The translations under genes and the position numbers were made by a program. The notes under the pieces were generated by a model. The model searched no databases, was not told the origin of the DNA, and saw only the letters and a list, made by a program, of their open reading frames with translations. A stretch of 64,000 bases of DNA from Salinisphaera sp. (GTDB taxonomy: Bacteria; Pseudomonadota; Gammaproteobacteria; Nevskiales; Salinisphaeraceae), in assembly GCA_027858915.1 (NCBI GenBank), contig JAQIBT010000033.1, positions 1 to 64,000 of the forward strand. Reading direction: 5' to 3'. Below are positions 33,717-43,103 of the stretch, piece by piece (positions within the stretch are counted from its first letter, which is position 1; each line of letters opens with the position of its first letter).

Positions 33717-35915
33717 TTGACAGAGCCGCGACATAACGTCTTGAAGGTCGCTGTCCCGGTGCCACTGGACGGCACTTTTGACTACCTCGCCCACGATCCA
33801 GCCGCTGAGATCGCAATCGGCAGCCGTGTGCTTGTGCGTTTCGGTCGTCGTCCATTGGTCGGGATCGTCCTCGCTGTGCACAGCGACAGCGCGTTGCCAA
33901 TACACAGGCTGCGCGCCATTGACCAGCTACTCGACGACGAACCAGTAATCGACGCGCCTTTACTCAAGCTGCTCCGCTGGACCGCTCGTTACTACCATCA
34001 CCCGATCGGCGACACCCTGGCGAGCGCTCTACCGGCGGCCCTGCGCCGAGCCACTGCGCCCACCGACAGACACCGAAACCGGGGCTGGCGCGCGCTGGCC
34101 CGCAACAACGAAAATAGCCGCGCGCTCATCCGCGCGCCGCGCCAACAGGAACTACGGGCGCTGATACGCGCCACCGACGAGGCCGTTGCGCACAGCACGT
34201 TGCTCGCCCGTCACCCCGGCGCCGGCCGGCCGCTGCAGGCACTCGCCGAACGCGGCCTGATCGAGGCCGTAGAGCTGCCGGGCGGCATCGAACGCGGCCA
34301 GGCCGCAGCAGCGCCGACGCCGACGTCAGCCCAGCAGGCCGCACTCGACAAGCTCGCCTCTGCGCCTTCCGGCTTCGCGCCCGCGCTGATCGAAGGCGTG
34401 ACCGGCAGCGGTAAGACAGAAGTCTATTTCCGGCGTATGCAGGCCGCCCTCGATGCCGGCGGGCAGGTGCTTTATCTGGCGCCTGAAATCGGCCTGACTC
34501 CGCAGCTGATCGACCGCCTGCGCACCCGCTTCGACGCGGCTATCGGCCTGCTGCATTCGCAGCGCAGCGACGGCGAGCGCGCCGATGTCTGGCGTGCCGC
34601 ACAACGCGGGCATGCCGATATCATCGTCGGCACGCGATCGGCTGTTTTCACCCCCATGCCGCGTCTAGGCCTGATCGTGGTCGACGAAGAACACGATGGC
34701 TCCTACAAGCAGGCAGACGGACTGCGCTATCACGCCCGCGATGTCGCCCTCAAGCGCGCCCAGGACGCCGGCATCGCGATTCTGCTGGGTAGCGCCACAC
34801 CAGCCCTCGAGACGCTGTACAACGCACGCCAGGGCCGCTATGCCCATATTCGACTCGCCACCCGCGCGACCGGCGCCAGTCTGCCCGCAATCCGACTGAT
34901 CGATGTCCGCTCGCGGCCGTTGGACGGCGGCCTGTCTGAGTCGCTGATCGCGCATATCAAGCCGCATCTCGAAGCCGGCAATCAGGTGATGATCTTCATC
35001 AACCGACGCGGATTTGCGCCTGCGCTGGCGTGCCACGACTGCGGCTGGATTGCGCCGTGCGAGCGCTGCGACGCGTCGCTGACCGTTCATCGCGGCGGCG
35101 CGCAGTTGCTGTGTCATCACTGCGGCGCTGCCGGTCATGCGCCCCACGCCTGCTCTGCCTGCGGCAGCGAATCGCTGCTGGCGCTCGGCGCTGGCACCCA
35201 GCGCGTCGCGGGCGCTCTGCGCAGCCGTTTCCCCGATATCGCGGTGGCCCGGTTCGATCGGGACAGCATGGCGCGGCGCGGCCGACTGGAAGCCCAGCTG
35301 GCTGATGTCGCCAACGGCACCACTCAGCTGCTCGTGGGCACCCAGATGCTGGCCAAGGGCCACGATTTCGCGCGCCTGACCTGCGTTGGCGTGCTGGATG
35401 TCGATGGCGGTCTGTTTTCGGCAGACTTCCGGGCCGCCGAACACATGGCCCAGATCGTCACCCAGGTCGCTGGCCGCGCCGGCCGCGGTGATCTGCCCGG
35501 CGAAGTATGGCTGCAGACCCGCAATCCCGAGCATCCGCTGCTGCAGCGACTACTTCGCGAGGGCTACGTCGGCTTCTGCGGCGCCGCATTGGCCGAGCGC
35601 GAACAGACCGCGCTGCCGCCGTTCGGATATCTGGCGCTGCTACGGGCCGAGGCACTTGAGATGCTCCATCCACAGGAGTTTCTGGCCGCGGCCGCTGCGA
35701 CCGTGCCGGCCGAAGGACAAGTCGCCTGCTGGGGGCCGGTGCCGGCGCCGATGGCTCGCCGCGCAGGACGCCATCGGGCGCATCTGTTGCTGCACGCAGC
35801 AACCCGCGCGCTGCTGCATCCGATTCTTGACCACTGGCAGGCAGTACTACCCGACCTGCCGGGGGCCCGACGGGTACGCTGGTCGATCGACGTCGACCCA
35901 CAGGATCTGCTCTGA
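33717..35915 (+). CDS. priA: Primosomal replication protein N' (PriA helicase)
   Basis: The 732-residue helicase reloads the replisome at stalled forks. It has Walker A GVTGSGKTEVYFRRM, DEEH box VVDEEHDGSYKQ, GSATPALET, and a zinc-binding cysteine cluster starting CHDCGWIAPCERCDASL and ending HACSACG. Motifs V and VI are GTQMLAKGHDF and QVAGRAGRG. The length equals E. coli PriA (732). No ATG or GTG is available; the start is TTG at 33717, or TTG at 33741 just before KVAVPVPL. The DnaA-box hairpin touches the first start, so initiation could be controlled there. Confidence 0.96.
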   Translation: MTEPRHNVLKVAVPVPLDGTFDYLAHDPAAEIAIGSRVLVRFGRRPLVGIVLAVHSDSALPIHRLRAIDQLLDDEPVIDAPLLKLLRWTARYYHHPIGDTLASALPAALRRATAPTDRHRNRGWRALARNNENSRALIRAPRQQELRALIRATDEAVAHSTLLARHPGAGRPLQALAERGLIEAVELPGGIERGQAAAAPTPTSAQQAALDKLASAPSGFAPALIEGVTGSGKTEVYFRRMQAALDAGGQVLYLAPEIGLTPQLIDRLRTRFDAAIGLLHSQRSDGERADVWRAAQRGHADIIVGTRSAVFTPMPRLGLIVVDEEHDGSYKQADGLRYHARDVALKRAQDAGIAILLGSATPALETLYNARQGRYAHIRLATRATGASLPAIRLIDVRSRPLDGGLSESLIAHIKPHLEAGNQVMIFINRRGFAPALACHDCGWIAPCERCDASLTVHRGGAQLLCHHCGAAGHAPHACSACGSESLLALGAGTQRVAGALRSRFPDIAVARFDRDSMARRGRLEAQLADVANGTTQLLVGTQMLAKGHDFARLTCVGVLDVDGGLFSADFRAAEHMAQIVTQVAGRAGRGDLPGEVWLQTRNPEHPLLQRLLREGYVGFCGAALAEREQTALPPFGYLALLRAEALEMLHPQEFLAAAAATVPAEGQVACWGPVPAPMARRAGRHRAHLLLHAATRALLHPILDHWQAVLPDLPGARRVRWSIDVDPQDLL

Positions 35916-35960
35916 GCAGCTTGCGCAGGCGTCGCTCGGAAACACCGGCGGAGGGGTCGC

Positions 35961-35982
35961 GTGAAACAGCAACAGGCCCTAA
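35961..35982 (-). repeat. Dispersed repeat copy, reversed, upstream of argS
   Basis: GTGAAACAGCAACAGGCCCTAA matches the reverse of AGGGCCTGTTGCCGTTTCAT at 18 of 20 positions. Its GTG is in frame with argS with no stop between, so it could offer an alternative start 20 codons upstream. Confidence 0.75.
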
Positions 35983-36020
35983 ACTGCGCCGTCATTCGAT
36001 ACACCGGACCGTCGACTGCC

Positions 36021-37688
36021 GTGAAATTTCTGGTACAAGAATTGCTGGCCGCCGCCGCTGCGCGCGCCTGGCCCAACATCGATATTCCCAGCGCGCCGCA
36101 CATCGAGCGCACGCGCGATGCCGGTCACGGCGATTTTGCCTCCAATCTCGCGATGACGCTCACCAAGCAGGCGCGCCGCAATCCACGCGAAATTGCCCAG
36201 GCTATTGTCGACGAGCTGAGCGACGACGAACGGATCGCCAGGGTCGAGATTGCCGGGCCCGGCTTCATCAACTTCTTCCTGGCGCCGGCCGTTTTTCGCG
36301 CCACCATCGACGAGATACTCGATTCGGGAGATCAGTACGGACGCTCGCACGCCGGTGACGGCCAGAAAGTGCTTATCGAGTTCGTTTCGGCCAACCCGAC
36401 CGGACCATTGCATGTCGGCCATGGACGCGGCGCAGCGGTCGGCGACTGCCTGGCGCGTCTGTATGAAGCCACCGGCTGGGACGTTACCCGCGAGTTCTAC
36501 TACAACGACGCCGGCGTGCAGATCGACAATCTCGCGCACTCGACCCAGGCCCGTTGCCGCGGGCTGACGCCGGACGACGCCGGCTGGCCGGAGGCCGGCT
36601 ACCGCGGCGAGTATCTGGTCGCCGTCGCCCAGGCCTACCTGGCCCGCGAAACCGTCGCCGCAGATGACCGCGAAGTGACCGGCGCCGGCGATGCCGAGGA
36701 TCTGGCGGCAATCCGCGAGTTCGCTGTAGCCTGGCTGCGGCGCGAGCAGGATGCCGACCTGCGCGCCTTCGGCGTGCAGTTCGACGTCTACTCGCTGGAA
36801 TCGGCGCTATATTCCGAAGGCCGCGTGGCCAAAACCGTCGATGCGCTGGTAGCTGCCGGCCATACCTACGAGGCTGAAGGCGCCCTGTGGCTGCGCACCA
36901 CCGACTACGGCGACGACAAGGACCGGGTGATGCGCAAGGCCGACGGCGGCTTCACGTATTTTGTGCCGGATGTCGCCTATCATCGCGCCAAATGGGAACG
37001 CGGTTTCGCCCGGGCGATCAACGAACAAGGGGCCGATCATCACGGCACCATCGCGCGCGTACGGGCCGGCCTGCAAGCGCTGGATATTGGCATCCCCCAG
37101 GGCTGGCCAGATTATGTCCTGCATCAGATGGTCACGGTCATGCGCGGCGGCGAGGAAGTGAAACTTTCCAAGCGCGCCGGCTCCTACATCACGCTGCGCG
37201 ACCTGATCGACGAAGTCGGCCGCGATGCCACCCGGTTCTTCCTGATCGCCCGCAAGTCCGATTCGCAGCAGACCTTCGATATCGACCTGGCCCGCAGCCA
37301 GTCCGAGGAAAACCCGGTGTACTACATCCAGTACGCCCATGCGCGTATCTGCAGCGTGCTGCGCCAGCTCGACGAAAAACACATGCCCTTCGAGCGCATG
37401 CAGGCCGACTATTCGCGTCTGGAAAGCGAGCACGAACAACGCTTGATCACCGTGCTATCGCGTTTCCCCGAAACAGTCGTAACAGCTGCCGAAGACTCTG
37501 CCGTGCAGACTGTGCCTCACTTTCTGCGCGAAGTGGCCGATGCATTCCATAGCTATTACAACGCGCAGAAATTCGTGATCGAGGACGCCAGCCTGCGCAA
37601 CGCGCGTATCGCACTGGTGATGGCGACGCGGCAGACCCTTGCCAACGGACTTCGACTGTTGGGTGTAAGCGCTCCAGAACAGATGTAG
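36021..37688 (+). CDS. argS: Arginyl-tRNA synthetase
   Basis: The 555-residue class I synthetase charges tRNA-Arg. The HIGH motif is present as [13 protein letters not shown], and the KMSKS loop is the ArgS form [15 protein letters not shown]. The N-terminal Add1 domain begins after GTG 36021 ([13 protein letters not shown]). The anticodon-binding domain ends [10 protein letters not shown]. The length is usual (577 in E. coli). The SPOR gene follows after nine bases, a conserved neighbourhood in gammaproteobacteria. Confidence 0.96.
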   Translation: MKFLVQELLAAAAARAWPNIDIPSAPHIERTRDAGHGDFASNLAMTLTKQARRNPREIAQAIVDELSDDERIARVEIAGPGFINFFLAPAVFRATIDEILDSGDQYGRSHAGDGQKVLIEFVSANPTGPLHVGHGRGAAVGDCLARLYEATGWDVTREFYYNDAGVQIDNLAHSTQARCRGLTPDDAGWPEAGYRGEYLVAVAQAYLARETVAADDREVTGAGDAEDLAAIREFAVAWLRREQDADLRAFGVQFDVYSLESALYSEGRVAKTVDALVAAGHTYEAEGALWLRTTDYGDDKDRVMRKADGGFTYFVPDVAYHRAKWERGFARAINEQGADHHGTIARVRAGLQALDIGIPQGWPDYVLHQMVTVMRGGEEVKLSKRAGSYITLRDLIDEVGRDATRFFLIARKSDSQQTFDIDLARSQSEENPVYYIQYAHARICSVLRQLDEKHMPFERMQADYSRLESEHEQRLITVLSRFPETVVTAAEDSAVQTVPHFLREVADAFHSYYNAQKFVIEDASLRNARIALVMATRQTLANGLRLLGVSAPEQM

Positions 37689-37697
37689 GGATCAGGC

Positions 37698-38471
37698 ATG
37701 GCCCGCGATTATTCCTCGCGACAGAACAATCCTCCGTCCAAGAACGGCAAGCGCAAACCGACCCGGCGCGCGGCTCCGGCGGCCAAATCGATACGCCAGA
37801 AGAAAAGAGGTGGCGGGACTCCGGGTTTCGTGTGGCTGCTGTGCGGATTGTGCATCGGCGTCACCGTAGCCGCTGGCTTCTACATCTTCGCCCGGCCGGC
37901 GGGAACGCCCGGCCATGACCGGGTCAGCATCAATCTTCCCAACGGCGAGTCCCCGGCGAAAAAACCGACAGCGGATACCGCGGTATCGGCGCACGCCGAT
38001 AACGCACAGGCAAAGCAGCCGGACGCCAAGCCCCGCTTCTCGTTCTACAAGATGCTGCCCAACTATCGGGTCGAGGTACCCGATGGATCCGCCGGTAGCC
38101 GTTCGTCCACAGGCAAAACGCACGACGAGGAACCCTCGAACAGCACGCCACCGCCCACCAGCGCTTCGGCGGCGCCAAGCCCGGACAGCAAGCACACGGC
38201 GGCGTCGACGTCATCACCACCTGCAGACAGCGGCCATGGCTACGTGATCCAGGCCGGTGCGTTCTCTCACGCCACGGACGCCGAGCGCCGCAAGGCCCGA
38301 CTCGCTCTGCTCGGGATCACCGCAGAGGTCGTGGACGTAAAGTCATCATCGGGCAAGACGATCTACCGGGTCCAGAGCGATACTATCGCGTCGCGATCTG
38401 AGGTCGACGATTTCATGCATCGGCTCGACAAGCATCAGATTGAAGGCCTGGTGCGACAGGCCGACCAATGA
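37698..38471 (+). CDS. SPOR-domain protein, FtsN-like
   Basis: The 257-residue bitopic membrane protein has a basic cytoplasmic tail (1-44), one membrane helix (about 44-66, FVWLLCGLCIGVTVAAGFYI), a long Pro/Ser/Ala-rich periplasmic linker, and a C-terminal SPOR domain (about 182-254) starting GYVIQAGAFSHATDAERR. SPOR domains bind glycan strands lacking stem peptides at the division septum. The layout and the argS neighbour match FtsN. FtsN activates septal peptidoglycan synthesis through FtsA and FtsQLB. Confidence 0.9.
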   Translation: MARDYSSRQNNPPSKNGKRKPTRRAAPAAKSIRQKKRGGGTPGFVWLLCGLCIGVTVAAGFYIFARPAGTPGHDRVSINLPNGESPAKKPTADTAVSAHADNAQAKQPDAKPRFSFYKMLPNYRVEVPDGSAGSRSSTGKTHDEEPSNSTPPPTSASAAPSPDSKHTAASTSSPPADSGHGYVIQAGAFSHATDAERRKARLALLGITAEVVDVKSSSGKTIYRVQSDTIASRSEVDDFMHRLDKHQIEGLVRQADQ

Positions 38472-38490
38472 TCAATTAGCCAATATTTGC

Positions 38491-38517
38491 GTCGGGTTGC
38501 CTGCCAGGCAACCCGAC
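38491..38517. terminator. Symmetric hairpin between convergent genes
   Basis: GTCGGGTTGCCT and AGGCAACCCGAC are perfect 12-bp arms around a 3-base loop. It lies between the SPOR gene and the convergent channel gene and could stop transcription from both sides, although neither side has a long T-run. Confidence 0.65.
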
Positions 38518-38533
38518 CACGCGGCATCACGAG

Positions 38534-39673
38534 CTACTGGCCGAGATATCGGTTTTTCAAGAATGTCCATTGATTGCTTTCGAGATATTCCAGAATCGCG
38601 CGGTTGATAGGCTCTCGCAGCGGGCTGCCCTGCGGCAGGGCGAACGCATAGTCCTGGCGCTCGAACGTGTTGGGAAGCACGGTGATCTTGTTGGGATATT
38701 TCTCGCGCACGCGGTATTGCATGAGTGGCGCGTCGTACACCACGGCGTCTACCTGGCCCGCGGCCAGGTCTGCTAGTGCTGCCGCCAGCGTATCGCGCCT
38801 GCTGAAAGCGATGCCGCGATCGTTCAACGCCTGGGCTGCTGCCGAATGGGCGACGGTGGCCACGCGGGCGCTATTGAGGTCGTTGACGCTCTGAATGCCG
38901 GTAGCCAGCTTGTTGACCGTCAACGAGGTCGCGATGGCGGCCGTGAAGCTGGAAATGATGATCACGGCCGCAAACATCCAGACCAGGCCGACCAAACGGC
39001 CACCAGCAGTGCGCGGCGATTTATCGCCGTAGCCGACCGTGGTCATCGTCACCGCCGCCCACCAGAAGCCACTGGCCAGACCATGAAGCGGGCTGCCGCC
39101 GAACTCATCCGCATTGTGTCGGCGCTCGAACAACCATACCAGCGCACCAAACGCCAGCAGCACCGCGGACAACGTCAACAGAGCGGTAAAAAACTGCCAG
39201 GAAAAGAATCGCTTGATTGTCTGCCATGTGCTGTTTCCGCCCTGCGTCGGCACTGCGATCGCCAGGCCAGAGGAATAAAAGGGATAGGTGAAGTCCAGCT
39301 TGGCTTCGCGCTGCGCCGTGACGGTCAGCGCGGCGACAGCGATGTTCAGTTTGCCGTTCTCGACCCCGGACAACAGACCCTTCAGATCGGTTCCCACATA
39401 TTTGGTCTTCAATCCAAGCTTGTCGGCCACTTCCTGCCACAGCTCGATACTCAGACCGCTGTAGCCGTCGCCGCTCTTGACCACGAACGGCGGCGCAATC
39501 TTGGTGCCCACGGTGAGCGTTCGGCCGCTATCGCCCGCGGGCAACGCACTCGCGATCGCCGGCGGCTGGCCGTTGCTGCCGCTCGGCGCCTGTGCCCAGA
39601 GCAACGGCGCCCAGACGCAGGCAAAAAGCGCCAGACAGCAGGCGGCGAGGCGGCGACTCGAATAACTCGACAT
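38534..39673 (-). CDS. Bacterial ionotropic glutamate-receptor-like potassium channel (GluR0-like)
   Basis: The 379-residue protein combines a signal peptide (ending LLWAQA), a periplasmic amino-acid-binding domain split in two (about 50-150 and 255-379), and a pore between them. Helix 1 is about 160-183. The potassium filter TTVGYGD is at about 211-217. The last pore helix ends SSFTAAIATSLTV, the match to the SYTANLAAF gating motif of animal receptors. LTVGTKIAPPFVVK opens the ligand-binding half. Cyanobacterial GluR0 has this design: a ligand opens a K+ channel. It is a single gene converging on the SPOR gene. The ligand is unknown. Confidence 0.9.
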   Translation of the reverse strand: MSSYSSRRLAACCLALFACVWAPLLWAQAPSGSNGQPPAIASALPAGDSGRTLTVGTKIAPPFVVKSGDGYSGLSIELWQEVADKLGLKTKYVGTDLKGLLSGVENGKLNIAVAALTVTAQREAKLDFTYPFYSSGLAIAVPTQGGNSTWQTIKRFFSWQFFTALLTLSAVLLAFGALVWLFERRHNADEFGGSPLHGLASGFWWAAVTMTTVGYGDKSPRTAGGRLVGLVWMFAAVIIISSFTAAIATSLTVNKLATGIQSVNDLNSARVATVAHSAAAQALNDRGIAFSRRDTLAAALADLAAGQVDAVVYDAPLMQYRVREKYPNKITVLPNTFERQDYAFALPQGSPLREPINRAILEYLESNQWTFLKNRYLGQ

Positions 39674-39798
39674 TGATATCCCCTACTCCCTTAAGGCTGG
39701 CTCTCCGGCCAGCCGATGCGTATACATCACCCCCGGCCGCCTACAGGCCAACGCAGGCTAGGCGAGCCTGACGGCAGCGGACGCAGCCGGCGGAGCGA

Positions 39799-41973
39799 TC
39801 AGATCGGATCGAGTTTGGCATAGCCCGCAATCAGCCACTTGCTGCCTGCGCGATCGAAATTCACCTGAATCCGGGCGCGTGCGCCGTCGCCTTCGAAAGC
39901 CAGCACTGTGCCTTCGCCAAACTTCTTGTGTTGTACGCGCTGGCCCAGCTTCAGGCCGCCGGCGCTGACTTCTGCGCGGCCGATCGCACCGGGTCGGAAC
40001 ACCGGCTGCGAGATACCGGCCTGCGGCCGTGTTTCACGCAAATAATCTGCTGGCACCTCGCGCAGGAAGCGCGACGGCGCACAGAGATTTTCTGTGCCAT
40101 GGATACGTCGGACCTCGGCGTGCGACATATACAGTTTTTCCATCGCCCGGGTCATGCCTACATAGGCCAGCCGGCGCTCTTCTTCCAGACCGTTCTCGTC
40201 GTCGATTGAGCGTTGGTGTGGAAACAGCCCTTCCTCGAGGCCGACCATGAACACCACCGGAAACTCCAGCCCCTTGGCCGAATGCAGCGTCATCAGCTGC
40301 ACCGAGTCATCCCATTCGCCCGCCTGGGCTTCACCAGCCTCCAGCGAGGCATAAGCCAGAAACTGGGTGATTTCGTCCATGGTCTCGTCGTCATCGGCCT
40401 GATAGGCGCGAGCGGCCGAGATCAGCTCGTCGAGATTATCCTTGCGGGCTTCGGCCTTCTCGTCGTTGCCCTTGCCGTGGTGCGTCTTGAGATTGGTGGT
40501 CTGAATAACCGTCTCGGCAGCCTGGTGCAAGGCCTGATCCTCGACTGTCTCGTCCAGTTCGTCGATCAGCAGGATGAAGTTCATCACGGCCTTGGCCGCA
40601 CGTGCCGACAGGCCCTGTGTATTGTCAGGGTCGGCCAGATCGAATGCTGCCTGCCACAGGCTCATGGCGCTGGCGCGGGCATGCGCGCGAACCTTGTCGA
40701 CCGTGGTATTGCCGATCCCGCGGGTCGGCGTATTCACCACCCGCTCGAAGGCTGCATCATCGGCTCGCGACTGGATCAGACGCAGATAAGCGAGCGTGTC
40801 CTTGATCTCGGCGCGTTCGAAGAATTTCTGCCCGCCGTAAATCCGATACGGAATCTCTGCGGCGATCAGGCGCTCTTCCAGCACTCGCGATTGCGCGTTG
40901 GAGCGATACAGAATCGCCACATCGGAGCGCGTGCCGCCGTCCTCGATCCAGTGCTGGATACGGCCGACTACGTGCTGGGCTTCGTCGTATTCGTTGAAGG
41001 CCGCATAGACATCGATCGGCTCGCCGTCGGCACCGGCGGTCCACAGCTGCTTGCCCAGACGCGCCACGTTGTGGTCGATCAGGCCGTTGGCGGCTGCCAG
41101 AATGGTGCCGGTAGAACGATAGTTCTGTTCCAGGCGCACGGTCTGCGTACCCGAGAAGTCCTCTTCGAAACGCATGATGTTGTCGACCCGCGCGCCGCGC
41201 CAGGAATAAATCGACTGATCGTCGTCGCCCACGATGAACACCTTGCCCTGTGAGCCAGCCAGCAACTGGATCCAGGCGTATTGCAGCGCGTTGGTGTCCT
41301 GGAACTCGTCCACCAGGATATGCGTGAAACGGCGACGATAATGAGCCAGCAGGTCCGCGTTGTCGCGACAGACTTCGAACGCGCGCAGCAGCAACTCCGG
41401 GAAATCGACCAGCCCGGAGGTCTCACGAGCACGCTCGTAGGCCTTGTAGACGCCGATGAGCTGGGAGCGTGCATAGTCGCCGGTATCTACCAGATCGCCC
41501 GGGCGCTCGGCTTCTTCCTTGCACTTGTTGATGAAGCCGGCCATCTGGCGCGGCGGCCAGCGCTGTTCGTCCATCTCGAGTGCGCGCATGACGCGCTTGA
41601 CCAGTCGCAGCTGGTCGTCGGAGTCGATGATCTGAAACGCCTGCGGCAGCCCGGCTTCCTTGTAATGCATGCGCAGCAGCCGATGCGCGATGCCGTGAAA
41701 AGTACCGACCCACATGGCCCGCGCCGGCACGCGGATCATCGGCTCGAGCCGCGAGCGCATCTCGCCGGCGGCCTTGTTGGTGAAGGTCACCGCCAGAACC
41801 GACTGCGGCGAGACGCCTTCAACACCGATCAGCCAGGCAATACGGTGTATGAGTACCCGCGTCTTGCCCGAACCGGCACCGGCCAGCACCCGCATATGCA
41901 CCGGCGGCGCGCCGACCGCGCCGCGCTGGGCTTCGTTGAGAGAGTCGAGAATTGTCGATACATCATCCATCAT
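39799..41973 (-). CDS. uvrD: DNA helicase II
   Basis: The 724-residue SF1A helicase acts in nucleotide-excision and mismatch repair. Walker A is AGAGSGKTRVL, followed by AVTFTNKAAGEMR, DEFQDTN, GDDDQSIYSWRGA, and motif VI VGMTRAMEKLYMSHAE. The end has a Tudor-like tail (GQRVQHKKFGEGTVLAFEG) that binds partners such as RNA polymerase. The length equals E. coli UvrD (720). It diverges from the M48 gene, and the region between their starts is about 140 bp. Confidence 0.96.
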   Translation of the reverse strand: MMDDVSTILDSLNEAQRGAVGAPPVHMRVLAGAGSGKTRVLIHRIAWLIGVEGVSPQSVLAVTFTNKAAGEMRSRLEPMIRVPARAMWVGTFHGIAHRLLRMHYKEAGLPQAFQIIDSDDQLRLVKRVMRALEMDEQRWPPRQMAGFINKCKEEAERPGDLVDTGDYARSQLIGVYKAYERARETSGLVDFPELLLRAFEVCRDNADLLAHYRRRFTHILVDEFQDTNALQYAWIQLLAGSQGKVFIVGDDDQSIYSWRGARVDNIMRFEEDFSGTQTVRLEQNYRSTGTILAAANGLIDHNVARLGKQLWTAGADGEPIDVYAAFNEYDEAQHVVGRIQHWIEDGGTRSDVAILYRSNAQSRVLEERLIAAEIPYRIYGGQKFFERAEIKDTLAYLRLIQSRADDAAFERVVNTPTRGIGNTTVDKVRAHARASAMSLWQAAFDLADPDNTQGLSARAAKAVMNFILLIDELDETVEDQALHQAAETVIQTTNLKTHHGKGNDEKAEARKDNLDELISAARAYQADDDETMDEITQFLAYASLEAGEAQAGEWDDSVQLMTLHSAKGLEFPVVFMVGLEEGLFPHQRSIDDENGLEEERRLAYVGMTRAMEKLYMSHAEVRRIHGTENLCAPSRFLREVPADYLRETRPQAGISQPVFRPGAIGRAEVSAGGLKLGQRVQHKKFGEGTVLAFEGDGARARIQVNFDRAGSKWLIAGYAKLDPI

Positions 41974-42113
41974 GCAATTGTACCCAAGGGAAGATCTGTG
42001 TGAGTCATCGCAGGCGTATCGGCCCAGTCAAGAGGCTTCCCCCGACAACCACGATTCAGGTCAGCGCTGATATTCTGCCGAACCGTCTGCCTCACGCCAC
42101 CGGCACGTTGATC

Positions 42114-42911
42114 ATGAAACGACTGATTCCACTGGCCCTGATCTGCTTGACCCTGGCTGCCTGCGCCACATCACCGACCGGGCGCAGCCAGCTCAAGCTG
42201 TTTGGGGGCGGCAAGATGGCTGCGCTTGGCGACCAGAGCTATGCCCAGCTCAAGCAGAAAACGCCGATCGATCACAACGCGGCCGATAACCGCTTCGTGA
42301 TGTGCGTGGCGCATGCGATTACCAGCGTGCCCGGGGTCGACAAGGCAGTAAATGGCCCATGGCAGATCACAGTGTTCAAGTCGGACCAGATCAACGCATT
42401 CGCGCTGCCCGGCGGAAATATCGGCGTCTATTCCGGCTTGCTCCCGGTTACCCAGGACGGCGCTCAACTGGCAGCAGTCATCGGCCATGAGGTAGGCCAC
42501 GTGCTGGCCGGCCATGGCAACGAACGCATGTCAGAGCAATACGCCACTCAGGGCGGCCTCGCCGTGCTCTCGGCTTTTTTGGGTGGCAGTGGCGCTGGCG
42601 CCGGCGGCCAGGCCATCATGTCGGCGCTCGGCGTCGGTGCCCAGGTCGGTATTCTGCTCCCCTTCTCTCGTGCTCAGGAAAGCGAAGCGGACCTGATCGG
42701 ACTGGAACTGATGGCCAAGGCCGGATTTGATCCACGCGAAGCCGTCAAGCTCTGGCAGAACATGAGCAAGGCATCGAATGGCAACTCGCCAAACCAGTTC
42801 TTGTCCACTCACCCCTCCAACAACAATCGCATTCAGGCGCTGCAGGCGCATATGAACAAGGCGATGCAGCTGTATCGGGCGGCGCCCCACCATCCCCAAT
42901 GCAGTAAATAA
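42114..42911 (+). CDS. M48-family metalloprotease lipoprotein (LoiP/YcaL-like)
   Basis: The 265-residue periplasmic lipoprotein has lipobox LAAC with Cys17. The zinc motif HEVGH is at 125-129, and the third ligand glutamate is in QESEADLIGLELM. FALPGGNIGVYSGLL is the strand before the active site. The family (LoiP, YcaL, BepA N-terminal domain) degrades misfolded outer-membrane proteins. LSTHPSNNNRIQAL near the end is also conserved. It is monocistronic. Confidence 0.93.
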   Translation: MKRLIPLALICLTLAACATSPTGRSQLKLFGGGKMAALGDQSYAQLKQKTPIDHNAADNRFVMCVAHAITSVPGVDKAVNGPWQITVFKSDQINAFALPGGNIGVYSGLLPVTQDGAQLAAVIGHEVGHVLAGHGNERMSEQYATQGGLAVLSAFLGGSGAGAGGQAIMSALGVGAQVGILLPFSRAQESEADLIGLELMAKAGFDPREAVKLWQNMSKASNGNSPNQFLSTHPSNNNRIQALQAHMNKAMQLYRAAPHHPQCSK

Positions 42912-43103
42912 TCGCTGGATACGGACGTAATCGATAATTTTTCCCGATTCGCCGGTTTTTTTGTTGCGGAGCGCCTCAACTTAGGTAGACTCGATTGCAA
43001 GTAGTCGATGGCTGCTTTCCGCTGGTCTTAGTTTGGTGTCGTTGACGAGCCCGGACGGTTTTAAATAGTAATGACACGCTATTGTTAGCTAGGATCAGTC
43101 GAG
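42912..43103 (+). promoter_or_regulatory. Promoter and long leader of the RRM-protein gene
   Basis: TTGCGG (42964-42969) and TAGACT (42986-42991) are 16 bases apart. A start near 42998 leaves a 5' leader of about 105 bases before the RRM start codon. Long leaders are common for cold-inducible RNA-binding proteins. A T-run at 42956-42962 after CGCCGG may be the end of the M48 transcript. Confidence 0.5.
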
